NCBI RefSeq assembly: GCF_009707325.1
Contig: NZ_CP046103.1
Span: 930,001-994,000, forward strand
DNA: 64,000 nt
From: Pseudomonas sp. IB20
GTDB taxonomy: Bacteria > Pseudomonadota > Gammaproteobacteria > Pseudomonadales > Pseudomonadaceae
Direction: 5' to 3'
Below, in pieces: positions 1-9,517 of the stretch; the first letter of the stretch is position 1; every line of letters begins with the position of its first letter. The position numbers were made by a program, and so were the translations under genes. Below the pieces are notes generated by a model. The model made no database searches and was not told the DNA's origin. It saw only the letters and a program-made list of their open reading frames with translations.

Positions 1-45
1 GTGCATCGGGTTCTGTTTAATGATGGTGATGGATACAGCTCTGGG

Positions 46-66
46 GTGAGGCTGTTGCAGCCTCAC
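46..66 (-). terminator. Weak hairpin downstream of ptsO
   Basis: A 9-bp perfect stem (GTGAGGCTG / CAGCCTCAC) with a 3-base loop lies about 20 bases beyond the ptsO stop on the minus strand. No T-run follows on that strand, so termination is only a guess from its position. Confidence 0.25.
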
Positions 67-86
67 ATCCCTCTCAAAGGGTGGGC

Positions 87-359
87 TTACTCACCTTCGT
101 CGAAGTAGTTATTGATCAGCGCCACCAAGGCATCCATCGCTTCCTGTTCCTGCTCGCCTTGCGTCTTCAGGTGAATTTTGGTGCCCTTGCCGGCGGCCAG
201 CATCATCATCGACATGATGCTCTTGCCGTTGACCATGGACTCCGGCGTGCGCCCGGCGTAGATCTCGCAAGGAAATTGTCCGGCAACGCCGACGAATTTA
301 GCGGAAGCGCGAGCGTGCAGGCCCAGCTTGTTGATGATTTCAATTTCCAGAGCGGGCAT
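87..359 (-). CDS. ptsO: NPr, HPr-like phosphocarrier of the nitrogen PTS
   Basis: A 90-residue HPr-family protein. It receives phosphate from PtsP (EI-Ntr) and passes it to PtsN, a regulatory rather than sugar-transporting relay in the cytoplasm. The active-site motif GLHARAS places the phosphorylated histidine at residue 15, and the NGKSIMS segment near residue 44-50 matches the HPr regulatory serine region. It is the last gene of the minus-strand rpoN-hpf-ptsN-rapZ-ptsO series, 15 bases after rapZ. Length and context are normal for Pseudomonas ptsO. Confidence 0.96.
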   Translation of the reverse strand: MPALEIEIINKLGLHARASAKFVGVAGQFPCEIYAGRTPESMVNGKSIMSMMMLAAGKGTKIHLKTQGEQEQEAMDALVALINNYFDEGE

Positions 360-374
360 CGCGGGGTGGTCCTT

Positions 375-1232
375 TCAGCTAAGGTCGCGGTGGCGAACCT
401 GGACGTTCTTGAGGGTTTGCTGCAGCACCTGGCCCAGGCGTTCGGTCAGGTAGACGGAGCGATGGTGGCCGCCGGTACAGCCAATGGCAATGGTGACATA
501 GGCCCGATTGCTCGCAGCAAAGCGCGGCAACCATTTGAGCAGATAGCTGGAGATGTCTTGGAACATCTCCTCTACATCCGGCTGCGCGGCCAGGTATTCG
601 GCCACAGGCTGATCCAGCCCCGACTGTTCGCGCAGTTCTGGCTTCCAATAAGGGTTAGGCAGGCAACGCACATCAAAGACCAGGTCGGCGTCCACCGGCA
701 TGCCGCGCTTGAAGCCAAACGACTCGACCAGAAAAGCGGTACCGGGCTCTGGCTGGTTCAGCAGGCGCAGCTTGATGGCATCCCGCAATTGATACAGGTT
801 CAGGCTGGTGGTGTTGATCTTGAGGTCGGCGAGGTCAATGATCGGGCCGAGCAGCGTGGTCTCGTCCTCAATGGCTTCGGCCAGGGAGCGATGCGGGCTG
901 CTGAGGGGGTGGCGTCGGCGGGTCTCGGAAAAGCGCTTGAGCAGCGTTTCTTCGTCCGCATCCAAGTAGAGCACATCGCAATGAATGTGCTTGGCGCGCA
1001 CTTCCTCGAGCAATTGCGGGAATCGCTCAAGGTGGCTGGGCAGGTTGCGGGCGTCAATCGAAACGGCAACCAGGGGTTGTGCCAATTCAGTGTGGATCAG
1101 CGCGCGCTCTGCCAGTTCAGGCAGCAGGCCCGCAGGCAGGTTGTCGATGCAATAGAAGCCGTTGTCCTCAAGAACGTTGAGGGCAGTGCTTTTACCCGAG
1201 CCGGAACGGCCGCTGACGATGATCAAACGCAT
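375..1232 (-). CDS. rapZ: RapZ, RNase adapter / nucleotide-binding protein
   Basis: A 285-residue RapZ (YvcJ) family P-loop protein. In enterobacteria RapZ delivers the sRNA GlmZ to RNase E and so controls glucosamine-6-phosphate synthase. The Walker A motif GRSGSGKS is at residues 8-15, and the conserved C-terminal [11 protein letters not shown] segment (about 248-258) belongs to the RNA-binding half. It starts 2 bases after the ptsN stop, so the two are probably co-translated. Whether a GlmZ-type sRNA exists in this organism cannot be judged here, so the exact target is inferred only. Confidence 0.95.
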   Translation of the reverse strand: MRLIIVSGRSGSGKSTALNVLEDNGFYCIDNLPAGLLPELAERALIHTELAQPLVAVSIDARNLPSHLERFPQLLEEVRAKHIHCDVLYLDADEETLLKRFSETRRRHPLSSPHRSLAEAIEDETTLLGPIIDLADLKINTTSLNLYQLRDAIKLRLLNQPEPGTAFLVESFGFKRGMPVDADLVFDVRCLPNPYWKPELREQSGLDQPVAEYLAAQPDVEEMFQDISSYLLKWLPRFAASNRAYVTIAIGCTGGHHRSVYLTERLGQVLQQTLKNVQVRHRDLS

Positions 1233-1234
1233 GA

Positions 1235-1699
1235 TTACTGCCCGCTTTGTTCATCCAGGACAACCTGATAGAGCGCCTCGTTGGTGCTGGCACTGCGCAG
1301 TTTGTCGCGTACTTCCTTGCGGTCGAGCATGCTGGCGATCTGCCGGAGCAGTTCCAGGTGTGCATCGGTGGCGGCTTGCGGGACCAGCAGAACGAACAGC
1401 AGGTCGACCGGTGCGCCGTCGATGGCGTCGAAATCAATTGGTGCATCGAGGTGCAGCAGAGCACTCACTGGGGCTTCACAGCCTTGCAGGCGGCAGTGAG
1501 GAATCGCGATACCGTTGCCAAAACCGGTTGAACCGAGTTTTTCACGGGCGATAAGTGCCTCATACACAGCTTGCGTATCCAGTTCGGGCACTTCGCGGCC
1601 GATCAGGTTGGCAATTTGTTCTAGGGCGCGCTTTTTACTGCCGCCCGGCACGTTCACGAGAGAACGGCCGGGGGTCAGGATGGTTTCAAGTCGGATCAT
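1235..1699 (-). CDS. ptsN: PtsN, EIIA-Ntr regulatory phosphoacceptor
   Basis: A 154-residue EIIA domain of the fructose/mannitol type. It is the terminal acceptor of the nitrogen PTS and regulates potassium transport, carbon/nitrogen balance and stress in proteobacteria. The phosphorylated histidine lies in AIPHCRL, at residue 68. It sits between hpf and rapZ, 12 bases after hpf, in the standard rpoN operon. The protein covers the whole domain with no extension. Confidence 0.96.
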   Translation of the reverse strand: MIRLETILTPGRSLVNVPGGSKKRALEQIANLIGREVPELDTQAVYEALIAREKLGSTGFGNGIAIPHCRLQGCEAPVSALLHLDAPIDFDAIDGAPVDLLFVLLVPQAATDAHLELLRQIASMLDRKEVRDKLRSASTNEALYQVVLDEQSGQ

Positions 1700-1711
1700 G
1701 GGTGGGGAGTG

Positions 1712-2017
1712 TTAGCGGCCTGTGCCCTGAAGAAGGCTCTGCTGCTTTTCCTTATGCTTTTTGATTTGGCGATCCAGCTTGTCGGTCAGGTCGTCAATGG
1801 CGGCATACATATCTGAATGCTCAGCATTGGCGACGACTTCCCCGCCGGGTATACGCAAGGTGGCTTCGATTTTCTGCTTCAGCTTTTCGACAGTCATGAT
1901 GACTTGCACATTGGTGATCTTGTCGAAATGCCCCTCAATTCTTTTGAGCTTTTCGCCTATGTAGGCGCGCAGCGGTTCGGTCACTTCCAGTTGGTGTCCA
2001 CTGATATTGACTTGCAT
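1712..2017 (-). CDS. hpf: Ribosome hibernation promoting factor (short form)
   Basis: A 101-residue HPF/YfiA-family protein that binds the 30S decoding site and drives formation of inactive ribosome dimers in stationary phase. The start at 2017 (MQVNISGHQLEV) is chosen because it aligns with the family N-terminus and has a strong Shine-Dalgarno (GAAGGAG) 7-8 bases upstream; the reading frame is open 18 codons further up but without homology. It is the short form, lacking the C-terminal dimerisation domain of long HPF. It lies directly downstream of rpoN, as in other gamma-proteobacteria. Confidence 0.95.
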   Translation of the reverse strand: MQVNISGHQLEVTEPLRAYIGEKLKRIEGHFDKITNVQVIMTVEKLKQKIEATLRIPGGEVVANAEHSDMYAAIDDLTDKLDRQIKKHKEKQQSLLQGTGR

Positions 2018-2092
2018 ACAGCTTCTCCTTCGTTGCCAGTGCATAAAGCGGCGGGTAGGAATACCCGCCACTGGAACGCTATGGCCCGCCCG

Positions 2093-3586
2093 TCACATCA
2101 AACGCTTACGCTCGCTGGAAGGCGCGATCCCGAGGGACTCGCGGTACTTGGCGACGGTTCGACGGGCGACCTGAATGCCTTGTGCCTCCAGTAAACCAGC
2201 GATCTTGCTGTCACTCAACGGCTTTTTCTGATTTTCCGCGGCAACCAGTTTTTTGATGATCGCGCGGATCGCCGTGGACGAGCATTCGCCGCCTTCGGAG
2301 GTGCTGACGTGGCTGGAGAAAAAGTATTTCAACTCATAAATACCCCGTGGGGTATGCATGAATTTTTGCGTGGTCACCCGGGAAATCGTCGATTCGTGCA
2401 TGCCCACCGCTTCGGCGATGTCGTGCAGCACCAGCGGTTTCATGGCCTCGTCGCCATATTCCAGGAAGCCGCGCTGGTGCTCGACGATCTGGGTGGCCAC
2501 TTTCATCAGGGTTTCGTTGCGGCTCTGCAGGCTCTTGATGAACCAGCGCGCTTCCTGCAACTGGTTGCGCATGAAGGTGTTGTCGGCGCTGGTGTCGGCG
2601 CGGCGCACAAAGCCTGCGTATTGCGGGTTGACGCGCAGGCGCGGCACCGATTCCTGGTTCAATTCCACCAGCCAGCGCTCGTTGTCCTTGCGCACGATCA
2701 CGTCGGGAACCACGTATTCGGCTTCGCTGGACTCGATCTGCGAGCCCGGGCGAGGGTTGAGGCTCTGTACCAGCTCAATGACCTGGCGCAGGTCGTCTTC
2801 CTTGAGCTTCATGCGGCGCATCAGCTGGCTGTAGTCGCGGCTGCCCAGCAGGTCGATGTAGTCGGTGACCAGGCGCTGGGCCTCAGCGAGCCAAGGGGTC
2901 TTGGCCGGCAGTTGGCGCAGTTGCAGCAGCAGGCACTCGCTGAGCGTGCGAGCGCCGATACCGGCGGGCTCGAATTGTTGGATGCGGTGGAGGACGGCTT
3001 CGATTTCGTCCAGTTCAATGTCCAGTTCCGGGTCGAAGGCCTCGAGGATTTCATCAAGGGTTTCGTCCAGGTAGCCCTGGTTATTGATGCAGTCGATCAG
3101 GGTGACGGCGATCAGGCGATCGGTGTCCGACATCGGCGCGAGGTTCAGTTGCCACAACAAATGGCTTTGCAGGCTCTCGCCGACGGACGTACGGGTGGTG
3201 AAATCCCACTCGTCATCATCATTGCTCGGCAGGCTGCTGGCGCTGGTCTGGTAGACGTCTTCCCACGCGGTGTCCACGGGAAGCTCGTTGGGAATGCGCT
3301 CGTTCCATTCGCCTTCCTCAAGGTTATCCACCGTCGGGGCGGTTTCCTGATAAGAGGGTTCCTGCACGTCGGCGTTGGGTTTTTGCTCGATGTTGTCGGC
3401 CAGCGGGTCTGCATTATCGAAGTCGTCGCCTTCTTCCTGGCGTTCGAGCATCGGATTGGACTCCAGGGCCTCCTGGATTTCCTGTTGCAGGTCCAGGGTC
3501 GACAATTGGAGCAGGCGGATGGCCTGTTGCAGCTGCGGTGTCATCGTCAGCTGCTGGCCCATTCTCAGGACTAGCGATGGTTTCAT
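2093..3586 (-). CDS. rpoN: RNA polymerase sigma-54 factor
   Basis: A 497-residue sigma-54. The glutamine/leucine-rich activator-interacting region I is at the N-terminus ([20 protein letters not shown], residues 9-28), followed by an acidic region II around residues 50-120. A core-binding and helix-turn-helix region comes next, and the diagnostic RpoN box [10 protein letters not shown] is at residues 474-483. It directs transcription of nitrogen, motility and other sigma-54 genes with AAA+ activators. It heads the hpf-ptsN-rapZ-ptsO series, and 184 bases separate it from lptB upstream. Confidence 0.98.
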   Translation of the reverse strand: MKPSLVLRMGQQLTMTPQLQQAIRLLQLSTLDLQQEIQEALESNPMLERQEEGDDFDNADPLADNIEQKPNADVQEPSYQETAPTVDNLEEGEWNERIPNELPVDTAWEDVYQTSASSLPSNDDDEWDFTTRTSVGESLQSHLLWQLNLAPMSDTDRLIAVTLIDCINNQGYLDETLDEILEAFDPELDIELDEIEAVLHRIQQFEPAGIGARTLSECLLLQLRQLPAKTPWLAEAQRLVTDYIDLLGSRDYSQLMRRMKLKEDDLRQVIELVQSLNPRPGSQIESSEAEYVVPDVIVRKDNERWLVELNQESVPRLRVNPQYAGFVRRADTSADNTFMRNQLQEARWFIKSLQSRNETLMKVATQIVEHQRGFLEYGDEAMKPLVLHDIAEAVGMHESTISRVTTQKFMHTPRGIYELKYFFSSHVSTSEGGECSSTAIRAIIKKLVAAENQKKPLSDSKIAGLLEAQGIQVARRTVAKYRESLGIAPSSERKRLM

Positions 3587-3770
3587 GGCAGGGGCTTAAC
3601 ACCTTATTCGCCGGCGCAATGCGCCATCCACGACAGGGCGCGTGAGCGCCAAACATAAGCAAATTATATGCCTGATATCGGGGGCTTTGCCTAGAGCGCG
3701 GTAACAATAAAAAAAACGAGGTTTTTATTGACTCCCGCGCGCCTTGGCGAATGGCCAGACACCACAGTGC

Positions 3771-4496
3771 TTACAGGCGGAACTCATGGCCCAGGTACAC
3801 TTCCTTGACCAGTTCGTTGGCCAGGATAGTGGCGGAATCGCCTTCGGCGATCAGCTGGCCATCGTTGACGATATAAGCTGTTTCACAGATATCGAGGGTC
3901 TCACGGACGTTGTGGTCGGTGATCAATACGCCGATACCCTTGGCCTTGAGGTGATAGATGATCTGTTTGATGTCGCCGACCGAGATCGGGTCGACGCCGG
4001 CAAACGGCTCGTCCAGCAGGATGAACTTAGGCGCAGTGGCCAGGGCGCGGGCGATTTCCACACGGCGACGCTCACCACCGGACAAGCTCATGCCGAGGTT
4101 GTCGCGAATGTGGTTGATATGGAACTCCTGCAGCAGGCTTTCCAGCTCCTTGCGGCGGCCATCACGGTCGAGTTCCTTGCGGGTCTCAAGGATCGCCATG
4201 ATGTTGTCGGCCACTGACAGTTTGCGGAAGATCGACGCTTCCTGGGGAAGATAGCCGATACCTGCACGTGCACGACCGTGCATGGGCTGATGGCTGACGT
4301 CCAAGTCGTCGATCAGTACACGCCCTTGATCCGCCTGAACCAGCCCGACGATCATATAGAAGCATGTGGTCTTGCCGGCACCGTTCGGGCCAAGCAAGCC
4401 GACGATCTGGCCACTGTCGATCGACAGGCTCACGTCGCGTACGACCTGACGGCTTTTATAGGCCTTGGCCAGATGCTGGGCTTTCAGGGTTGCCAT
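3771..4496 (-). CDS. lptB: LptB, ATPase of the LPS export ABC transporter
   Basis: A 241-residue ABC ATPase that powers extraction of lipopolysaccharide from the inner membrane with LptFG and LptC. Walker A GPNGAGKT is at residues 36-43, the signature [15 protein letters not shown] lies mid-protein, and Walker [13 protein letters not shown] follows. It begins 3 bases after the lptA stop, in the minus-strand run kdsD-kdsC-lptC-lptA-lptB. The family name is secure because of both sequence and neighbours. Confidence 0.97.
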   Translation of the reverse strand: MATLKAQHLAKAYKSRQVVRDVSLSIDSGQIVGLLGPNGAGKTTCFYMIVGLVQADQGRVLIDDLDVSHQPMHGRARAGIGYLPQEASIFRKLSVADNIMAILETRKELDRDGRRKELESLLQEFHINHIRDNLGMSLSGGERRRVEIARALATAPKFILLDEPFAGVDPISVGDIKQIIYHLKAKGIGVLITDHNVRETLDICETAYIVNDGQLIAEGDSATILANELVKEVYLGHEFRL

Positions 4497-4499
4497 TCG

Positions 4500-5063
4500 T
4501 TAGTTCGCCTTCTTCGCGTCAGCTTTCTGCTTCGCTTCCTTCTGCTTCGGCTGGATAACCATGTCGATACGCGGGCGAGGTGCGGTGACCTTGCTGCCAT
4601 TGGCGCGGCCGGCCTGAGCGATCTGCTTCACGGTGTCATAGGTGATTTTTTCACCTTCCGTGGTGTTGCCATCGGTGCTGACCACTTTGGCCTGATCGAT
4701 CAGGACAATGCGGTTCTGCTGGGCGTGGTACTGGATGGTCTTGCCGTAGCCCTTCATCGGGGCGGTATCGGCGGGCGCCTGCTTCTGTTCGAAATAGGCC
4801 AGGTTGCCCACCGATGTCACCACGTCAATATCGCCGGCCGGGGTACGCGTGAGCGTCACCGTGTTGCCGGTGATTTTCATCGAGCCTTGGGTGATGATCA
4901 CGCCGCCGGTGTAGGTGGCCACACCTTGTTTGTCATCCAGCTGCGCATCGTCAGCCTGAATGTGGATCGGTTGCTGGCTATCGTTCGGCAGAGCCCAGGC
5001 GCTCACGCTTCCCAGTGCTGCGCCCAGACCGAGCAAAATAGGGAGGGTTTTAACGAGCCTCAT
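4500..5063 (-). CDS. lptA: LptA (LptH), periplasmic LPS bridge protein
   Basis: A 187-residue periplasmic protein with an N-terminal signal peptide ending near SAWALP and an OstA/LptA beta-jellyroll domain (IHIQADDAQLDDKQGVATY onward). It polymerises into the bridge carrying LPS from LptC to LptD. The C-terminus is lysine-rich (KQKEAKQKADAKKAN). In Pseudomonas this protein is usually called LptH. Its start overlaps the lptC stop by 14 bases. Confidence 0.94.
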   Translation of the reverse strand: MRLVKTLPILLGLGAALGSVSAWALPNDSQQPIHIQADDAQLDDKQGVATYTGGVIITQGSMKITGNTVTLTRTPAGDIDVVTSVGNLAYFEQKQAPADTAPMKGYGKTIQYHAQQNRIVLIDQAKVVSTDGNTTEGEKITYDTVKQIAQAGRANGSKVTAPRPRIDMVIQPKQKEAKQKADAKKAN

Positions 5064-5622
5064 ACTGTCCTCTTACGTTCGATAGCAGGTGTATCCTGCT
5101 TTCTTTCAAATACGCTTTCATTCCCTTGCCAGTCGATACACCGCCAGCGCCGTCGATTCTAACGTCTTGCTCGGTCTGCGCATATTGCTGTTGTGGGAAA
5201 ACGGTCATGCGACTGCTGGTAATGATGGTGTCGCGGTTCTTATCGTCGGTGCGTGCAACGCGGACCGAGTCGATCAGTTCTACCTGGGTGCCACCCTTGT
5301 TCACCTCACCGCGCTTGCTGGTGACATGCCATGGGAACTCGGTACCGCGGTAGAGGTTCAGGTCGGGGTTGGTCAGTAGGCTGACGTCCGTGGCCTTGAG
5401 GTTTTCGACTTTATCGGCGGTCATTTCGTACTGAACCTTGCCGTCAGGCAGGAACTTTATGGTGTGGGCGTTGATGGCGTAATAGGCGATAGCGCTCTCG
5501 TCGACGGCCACTACAGGCTTGTCGAGAAAGCGCTCCGGGCTGATATTCCAGTAACCCACCGCCAGGAACAGCGCGGCGATCACCCCGAATAACAGAAATT
5601 TGCGAATCTTTTTGCTCAGCAT
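5050..5622 (-). CDS. lptC: LptC, inner-membrane LPS transport protein
   Basis: A 190-residue bitopic protein: a short cytoplasmic start (MLSKKIRKF), one membrane helix (about residues 9-25), then a periplasmic jellyroll domain that hands LPS from LptFG to LptA. Sequence features such as YEMTADKVEN and WHVTSKRGEVN fit the LptC/YrbK family. It begins 8 bases after kdsC and overlaps lptA. Confidence 0.93.
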   Translation of the reverse strand: MLSKKIRKFLLFGVIAALFLAVGYWNISPERFLDKPVVAVDESAIAYYAINAHTIKFLPDGKVQYEMTADKVENLKATDVSLLTNPDLNLYRGTEFPWHVTSKRGEVNKGGTQVELIDSVRVARTDDKNRDTIITSSRMTVFPQQQYAQTEQDVRIDGAGGVSTGKGMKAYLKESRIHLLSNVRGQYEAR

Positions 5623-5630
5623 AAAAAGCT

Positions 5631-6155
5631 CTATAGGTAGGCGGCGTGGGCCGCTTCAAGACTGCCCTGGGCACGCAGGATCAACTCGCAGAACTCGCGG
5701 GCAGCACCTTCACCGCCACGTGCGGTAGTGATGCCATGGGCGTGTTCGCGCACAAATGCCGCGGCGTTCGCGACGGCCATGCCCAGGCCTACCCGGCGAA
5801 TGACCGGCAGGTCAGGCAGATCATCGCCCAGGTAGGCGACCTGCTCATAGCTTAGGTTGAGCTGTCCAAGAAGCTCGTCCAGAACCACCAGTTTATCCTC
5901 GCGGCCCTGATACAGGTAAGGAATCCCCAGGTTTTGTGCGCGGCGTTCCACAACCGGTGTTTTTCGACCGCTGATAATCGCCGTTTGCACGCCCGCAGCC
6001 ATCAACATCTTGATGCCTTGGCCATCGAGGGTATTGAACGTCTTGAACTCGCTGCCGTCTTCGAGAAAGTACAGGCGGCCATCGGTCAGTACGCCGTCGA
6101 CGTCGAAAATCGCCAGTTTGATGTTTTTACCGCGTTGCAACAGGTCGCTGGACAT
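5631..6155 (-). CDS. kdsC: KdsC, 3-deoxy-D-manno-octulosonate 8-phosphate phosphatase
   Basis: A 174-residue HAD-superfamily phosphatase producing free Kdo for lipid A-core assembly. The catalytic DVDGVLTDG motif has its aspartates at residues 18 and 20. The AIISGRKTP (motif II) and YLGDDLPDLPV (motif IV) segments are intact. It abuts kdsD (stop and start adjacent), so the two consecutive Kdo steps are encoded together. Confidence 0.96.
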   Translation of the reverse strand: MSSDLLQRGKNIKLAIFDVDGVLTDGRLYFLEDGSEFKTFNTLDGQGIKMLMAAGVQTAIISGRKTPVVERRAQNLGIPYLYQGREDKLVVLDELLGQLNLSYEQVAYLGDDLPDLPVIRRVGLGMAVANAAAFVREHAHGITTARGGEGAAREFCELILRAQGSLEAAHAAYL

Positions 6156-7130
6156 TTACATCACTCCCGCACGCAGCAAGTCGTGCATGTTCAGGGCGCC
6201 GACCGCGTGATCGTCACCGTCGACGACCACCAGCGCAAGAATCTTGTGGTCTTCCATGATCTTCAGCGCTTCGGCCGCCAGCATTTCAGGGCGTGCGGTC
6301 TTGCCGCGTGGGGTCATGACTTCGTCGATCGTAGCCGTTTGAATGTCGAGGTTACGGTCCAGGGTACGGCGCAAGTCGCCGTCAGTGAACACCCCGGCCA
6401 GGCGGCCATCGGATTCCAGGATGACTGTCATGCCCAGGCGCTTGAGGGTCATTTCCATCAGGGCGTCCTTAAGCAGGGTACCGCGCGGGACGTGAGGCAA
6501 TTCATCACCGGAGTGCATGACGTTTTCGACTTTCAGCAGCAGGCGGCGGCCCAAGGCGCCACCCGGGTGGGAAAATGCGAAATCCTCGGCGGTAAACCCG
6601 CGTGACTCCAGCAGCGCCACTGCCAAGGCATCGCCCATCACCAGCGCTGCGGTGGTGGAGGAGGTCGGTGCCAGGTTCAGCGGGCAGGCTTCGTGGTCCA
6701 CGTGAACATTCAGGTTGACCTCGGCGGCCTTGGCCAGCGTCGAGTCCGGGTTGCCGGTAATGCTGATCATCTGGATGCCCAGGCGTTTGATCAGTGGCAG
6801 CAGGGTCACGATTTCATTAGTGCTGCCGGAGTTCGACAGCGCCAGGATAATGTCATCCTTGGTGATCATGCCCATGTCGCCGTGGCTGGCCTCGGCCGGG
6901 TGCACGAAAAAAGCCGTGGTCCCGGTGCTTGCCAAGGTGGCGGCGATTTTGTTGCCGACATGGCCTGATTTGCCCATGCCGACCACGACAACGCGGCCTT
7001 TGCTGGCCAGAATCATTTCGCAGGCGCGTACGAAATCCGCGTCGATATGGGCCAGCAAACCTTCTACGGCTTCAAGCTCGAGGCGGATGGTGCGTTGTGC
7101 GGATTGAATAAGGTCGCTGGATTGGCTCAT
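6156..7130 (-). CDS. kdsD: KdsD, D-arabinose 5-phosphate isomerase
   Basis: A 324-residue sugar isomerase that converts ribulose 5-phosphate to arabinose 5-phosphate, the Kdo precursor. An N-terminal SIS domain (GMGKSGHVGNKIAATLAST; later ALSNSGSTNEIVTLLP) is followed by two CBS domains in the last 120 residues. The start at 7130 (MSQSSDLIQSAQ) is preferred over an ATG 63 bases upstream because the extra residues have no family match. It is the first gene of the minus-strand lpt operon and faces mlaF divergently. Confidence 0.95.
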   Translation of the reverse strand: MSQSSDLIQSAQRTIRLELEAVEGLLAHIDADFVRACEMILASKGRVVVVGMGKSGHVGNKIAATLASTGTTAFFVHPAEASHGDMGMITKDDIILALSNSGSTNEIVTLLPLIKRLGIQMISITGNPDSTLAKAAEVNLNVHVDHEACPLNLAPTSSTTAALVMGDALAVALLESRGFTAEDFAFSHPGGALGRRLLLKVENVMHSGDELPHVPRGTLLKDALMEMTLKRLGMTVILESDGRLAGVFTDGDLRRTLDRNLDIQTATIDEVMTPRGKTARPEMLAAEALKIMEDHKILALVVVDGDDHAVGALNMHDLLRAGVM

Positions 7131-7432
7131 GTCTGAAATCGTATAGCCTGACGAAAAGTCGGCGATTATAGCGGTAATGATCAATTCCCTCACGCAAGTT
7201 CGTCAGGGTTTATTCTGCAAGTGCCTAAGATTAGTGCACAGCAACGTTTTTTCCCTGTCCCGAATCTGAACGAGCGCTGTTCCGGCCTTGGGGGCGCTGT
7301 ACCAGCAGTGATATAGTTCGCCGCCAGTTCGGTCCGCCCAACCCATGTGGCTAACTATTTATTGCGCATCTGTCGCAAACGAATGTCGCAAACATGGTGT
7401 CTGAGTGAAAGGCTGCATCCCAAGGAGATTAG
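7131..7432. other. Divergent intergenic region kdsD / mlaF
   Basis: 302 bases without a gene between two divergent operons. It must contain promoters for both. One candidate for mlaF is listed separately; no clear sigma-70 pair was picked for kdsD. No repeat or RNA gene was seen. Confidence 0.6.
7288..7317 (+). promoter_or_regulatory. Candidate sigma-70 promoter for mlaFEDCB
   Basis: TTGGGG at 7288-7293 and TATAGT at 7312-7317 are separated by 18 bases, about 115 bases before the mlaF start. This is a by-eye match only. Confidence 0.4.
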
Positions 7433-8242
7433 ATGAGTGCCGATAACGCCTACGCGGTCGAGCTGAAGGGCCTTACCTTCAAGCGCGGGACGCGCAGCAT
7501 CTTCAATAACGTCGATATTCGCATTCCCCGCGGAAAAGTCACGGGCATCATGGGGCCTTCCGGTTGCGGCAAGACCACCCTGTTGCGCCTGATGGGTATG
7601 CAATTGCGCCCTAGCGCCGGCGAAGTGTGGGTCAACGGCCAGAACCTGCCGACCCTGTCGCGCAGCGATCTGTTCGATGCGCGCAAGCATATGGGCGTGC
7701 TGTTCCAGAGTGGCGCGCTGTTCACTGACCTCGATGTGTTCGAAAACGTGGCGTTTCCGCTGCGGGTGCACACGCAACTGTCCGATGAGATGATTCGTGA
7801 CATTGTGTTGCTGAAGCTGCAGGCCGTCGGCCTTCGCGGCGCCATCGACCTGATGCCTGACGAATTGTCCGGCGGCATGAAGCGTCGTGTCGCGTTGGCG
7901 CGTGCCATCGCGCTGGATCCGCAAATCCTCATGTATGACGAGCCTTTTGTAGGCCAGGACCCGATCGCCATGGGCGTGCTGGTACGCCTGATCCGCCTGC
8001 TCAACGACGCGTTGGGTATTACCAGTATCGTGGTGTCCCACGACCTGGCCGAAACCGCGAGCATTGCCGACTACCTCTATGTAGTAGGCGATGGTCAGGT
8101 GTTGGGGCAGGGCACGCCTGAAGAACTGATGAACGCTGATAACCCGCGTATTCGCCAATTCATGACCGGCGATCCCGATGGCCCGGTGCCTTTTCATTTT
8201 CCGGCAGCGGACTACCGCTCAGATCTTCTGGGGAAGCGCTGA
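7433..8242 (+). CDS. mlaF: MlaF, ATPase of the Mla phospholipid transporter
   Basis: A 269-residue ABC ATPase with Walker A GPSGCGKTT (about residues 39-47), signature LSGGMKRRVALARAI and Walker B ILMYDEPFVGQDP. With MlaE, MlaD and MlaB it forms the inner-membrane complex that maintains outer-membrane lipid asymmetry. The start has a good AAGGAG Shine-Dalgarno. In Pseudomonas the same genes are also called ttg2A-E. The stop overlaps the mlaE start. Confidence 0.97.
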   Translation: MSADNAYAVELKGLTFKRGTRSIFNNVDIRIPRGKVTGIMGPSGCGKTTLLRLMGMQLRPSAGEVWVNGQNLPTLSRSDLFDARKHMGVLFQSGALFTDLDVFENVAFPLRVHTQLSDEMIRDIVLLKLQAVGLRGAIDLMPDELSGGMKRRVALARAIALDPQILMYDEPFVGQDPIAMGVLVRLIRLLNDALGITSIVVSHDLAETASIADYLYVVGDGQVLGQGTPEELMNADNPRIRQFMTGDPDGPVPFHFPAADYRSDLLGKR

Positions 8243-9039
8243 TGCGCAAGACATCTTTACTCGAGAAGGTTCGCCTTTTCGGTCGCTCCGGCATCGATCT
8301 GGTCGAAGTGCTGGGGCGTTCGACCATTTTTCTGTTTCACGCACTGCTCGGTCGCGGCGGCATCGGCGGCGGTTTTGGCCTGCTGCTCAAGCAATTGCAC
8401 TCGATCGGCGTGATGTCCCTGGTCATTATCGTGGTGTCCGGGATTTTCATCGGCATGGTGCTGGCGTTGCAGGGGTTCAATATCCTCTCCAGCTACGGTT
8501 CGGAGCAGGCGGTGGGGCAGATGGTCGCCCTGACGCTGTTGCGTGAACTCGGCCCGGTTGTCACCGCCTTGCTGTTTGCCGGGCGCGCAGGGTCTGCATT
8601 GACCGCCGAGATCGGCAACATGAAGTCCACCGAGCAGTTGTCCAGCCTGGAAATGATCGGCGTGGACCCGCTCAAATACATTGTTGCCCCGCGCCTGTGG
8701 GCCGGCTTCATTTCCCTGCCTCTGCTGGCGATGATCTTCAGTGTGGTCGGTATCTGGGGCGGCTCGTGGGTGGCGGTTGACTGGTTGGGCGTCTATGACG
8801 GCTCGTACTGGGGCAACATGCAAAACAGCGTGACTTTCAGCGGCGACGTGCTCAACGGCATCATAAAGAGCATCGTCTTCGCCTTTGTAGTGACCTGGAT
8901 CGCCGTATTCCAAGGCTATGACTGTGAGCCCACTTCAGAAGGGATCAGTCGCGCCACCACCAAGACCGTTGTGTACGCCTCGCTGGCGGTACTGGGCCTT
9001 GACTTCATTTTGACCGCCTTGATGTTTGGAGATTTCTGA
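8242..9039 (+). CDS. mlaE: MlaE, permease of the Mla transporter
   Basis: A 265-residue MlaE/YrbE-family integral membrane protein with about five hydrophobic segments. The conserved ELGPVVTALLFAGRAGSA stretch is typical of the family. It is the membrane channel partner of MlaF and MlaD. Its start codon overlaps the mlaF stop by one base and its stop overlaps the mlaD start, so the three are coupled. Confidence 0.97.
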   Translation: MRKTSLLEKVRLFGRSGIDLVEVLGRSTIFLFHALLGRGGIGGGFGLLLKQLHSIGVMSLVIIVVSGIFIGMVLALQGFNILSSYGSEQAVGQMVALTLLRELGPVVTALLFAGRAGSALTAEIGNMKSTEQLSSLEMIGVDPLKYIVAPRLWAGFISLPLLAMIFSVVGIWGGSWVAVDWLGVYDGSYWGNMQNSVTFSGDVLNGIIKSIVFAFVVTWIAVFQGYDCEPTSEGISRATTKTVVYASLAVLGLDFILTALMFGDF

Positions 9040-9506
9040 TGCAAAACCGCACTGTGGAAATCGGTGTCGGCCTTTTCTTGCTGGCTGGCATCCTGGCTTT
9101 ACTGTTGTTGGCCCTGCGAGTCAGCGGCCTGTCGGCCAGCCCCACCGCCGACACTTATAAACTTTACGCGTACTTCGATAATATCGCCGGTTTGACTGTC
9201 AGAGCCAAAGTGACCATGGCCGGTGTAACCGTCGGCAAGGTCACGGCAATCGATCTGGATCGCGACAGCTTCACCGGCCGAGTGACCATGCAAGTCGATA
9301 AGAAGGTAGATAATCTGCCGACTGACTCCACTGCATCTATCCTCACTGCTGGTTTGCTGGGCGAGAAGTACATCGGTATCAGCGTGGGCGGGGAAACAGC
9401 CTTGCTCAAGGATGGTTCGACAATCCACGACACACAGTCGTCGTTGGTGCTTGAAGACTTGATCGGTAAATTCCTGCTCAATACGGTCAATAAAGACGCC
9501 AAATGA
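9039..9506 (+). CDS. mlaD: MlaD, MCE-domain substrate-binding subunit
   Basis: A 155-residue protein with one N-terminal membrane anchor (EIGVGLFLLAGILALLLLAL) and a single MCE domain (YFDNIAGLTVRAKVTMAGV onward). MlaD forms a hexameric ring on MlaE and passes phospholipid between MlaFEDB and MlaC. Length is normal for a single-MCE protein. Confidence 0.97.
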   Translation: MQNRTVEIGVGLFLLAGILALLLLALRVSGLSASPTADTYKLYAYFDNIAGLTVRAKVTMAGVTVGKVTAIDLDRDSFTGRVTMQVDKKVDNLPTDSTASILTAGLLGEKYIGISVGGETALLKDGSTIHDTQSSLVLEDLIGKFLLNTVNKDAK

Positions 9507-9517
9507 GGAATCTGTTC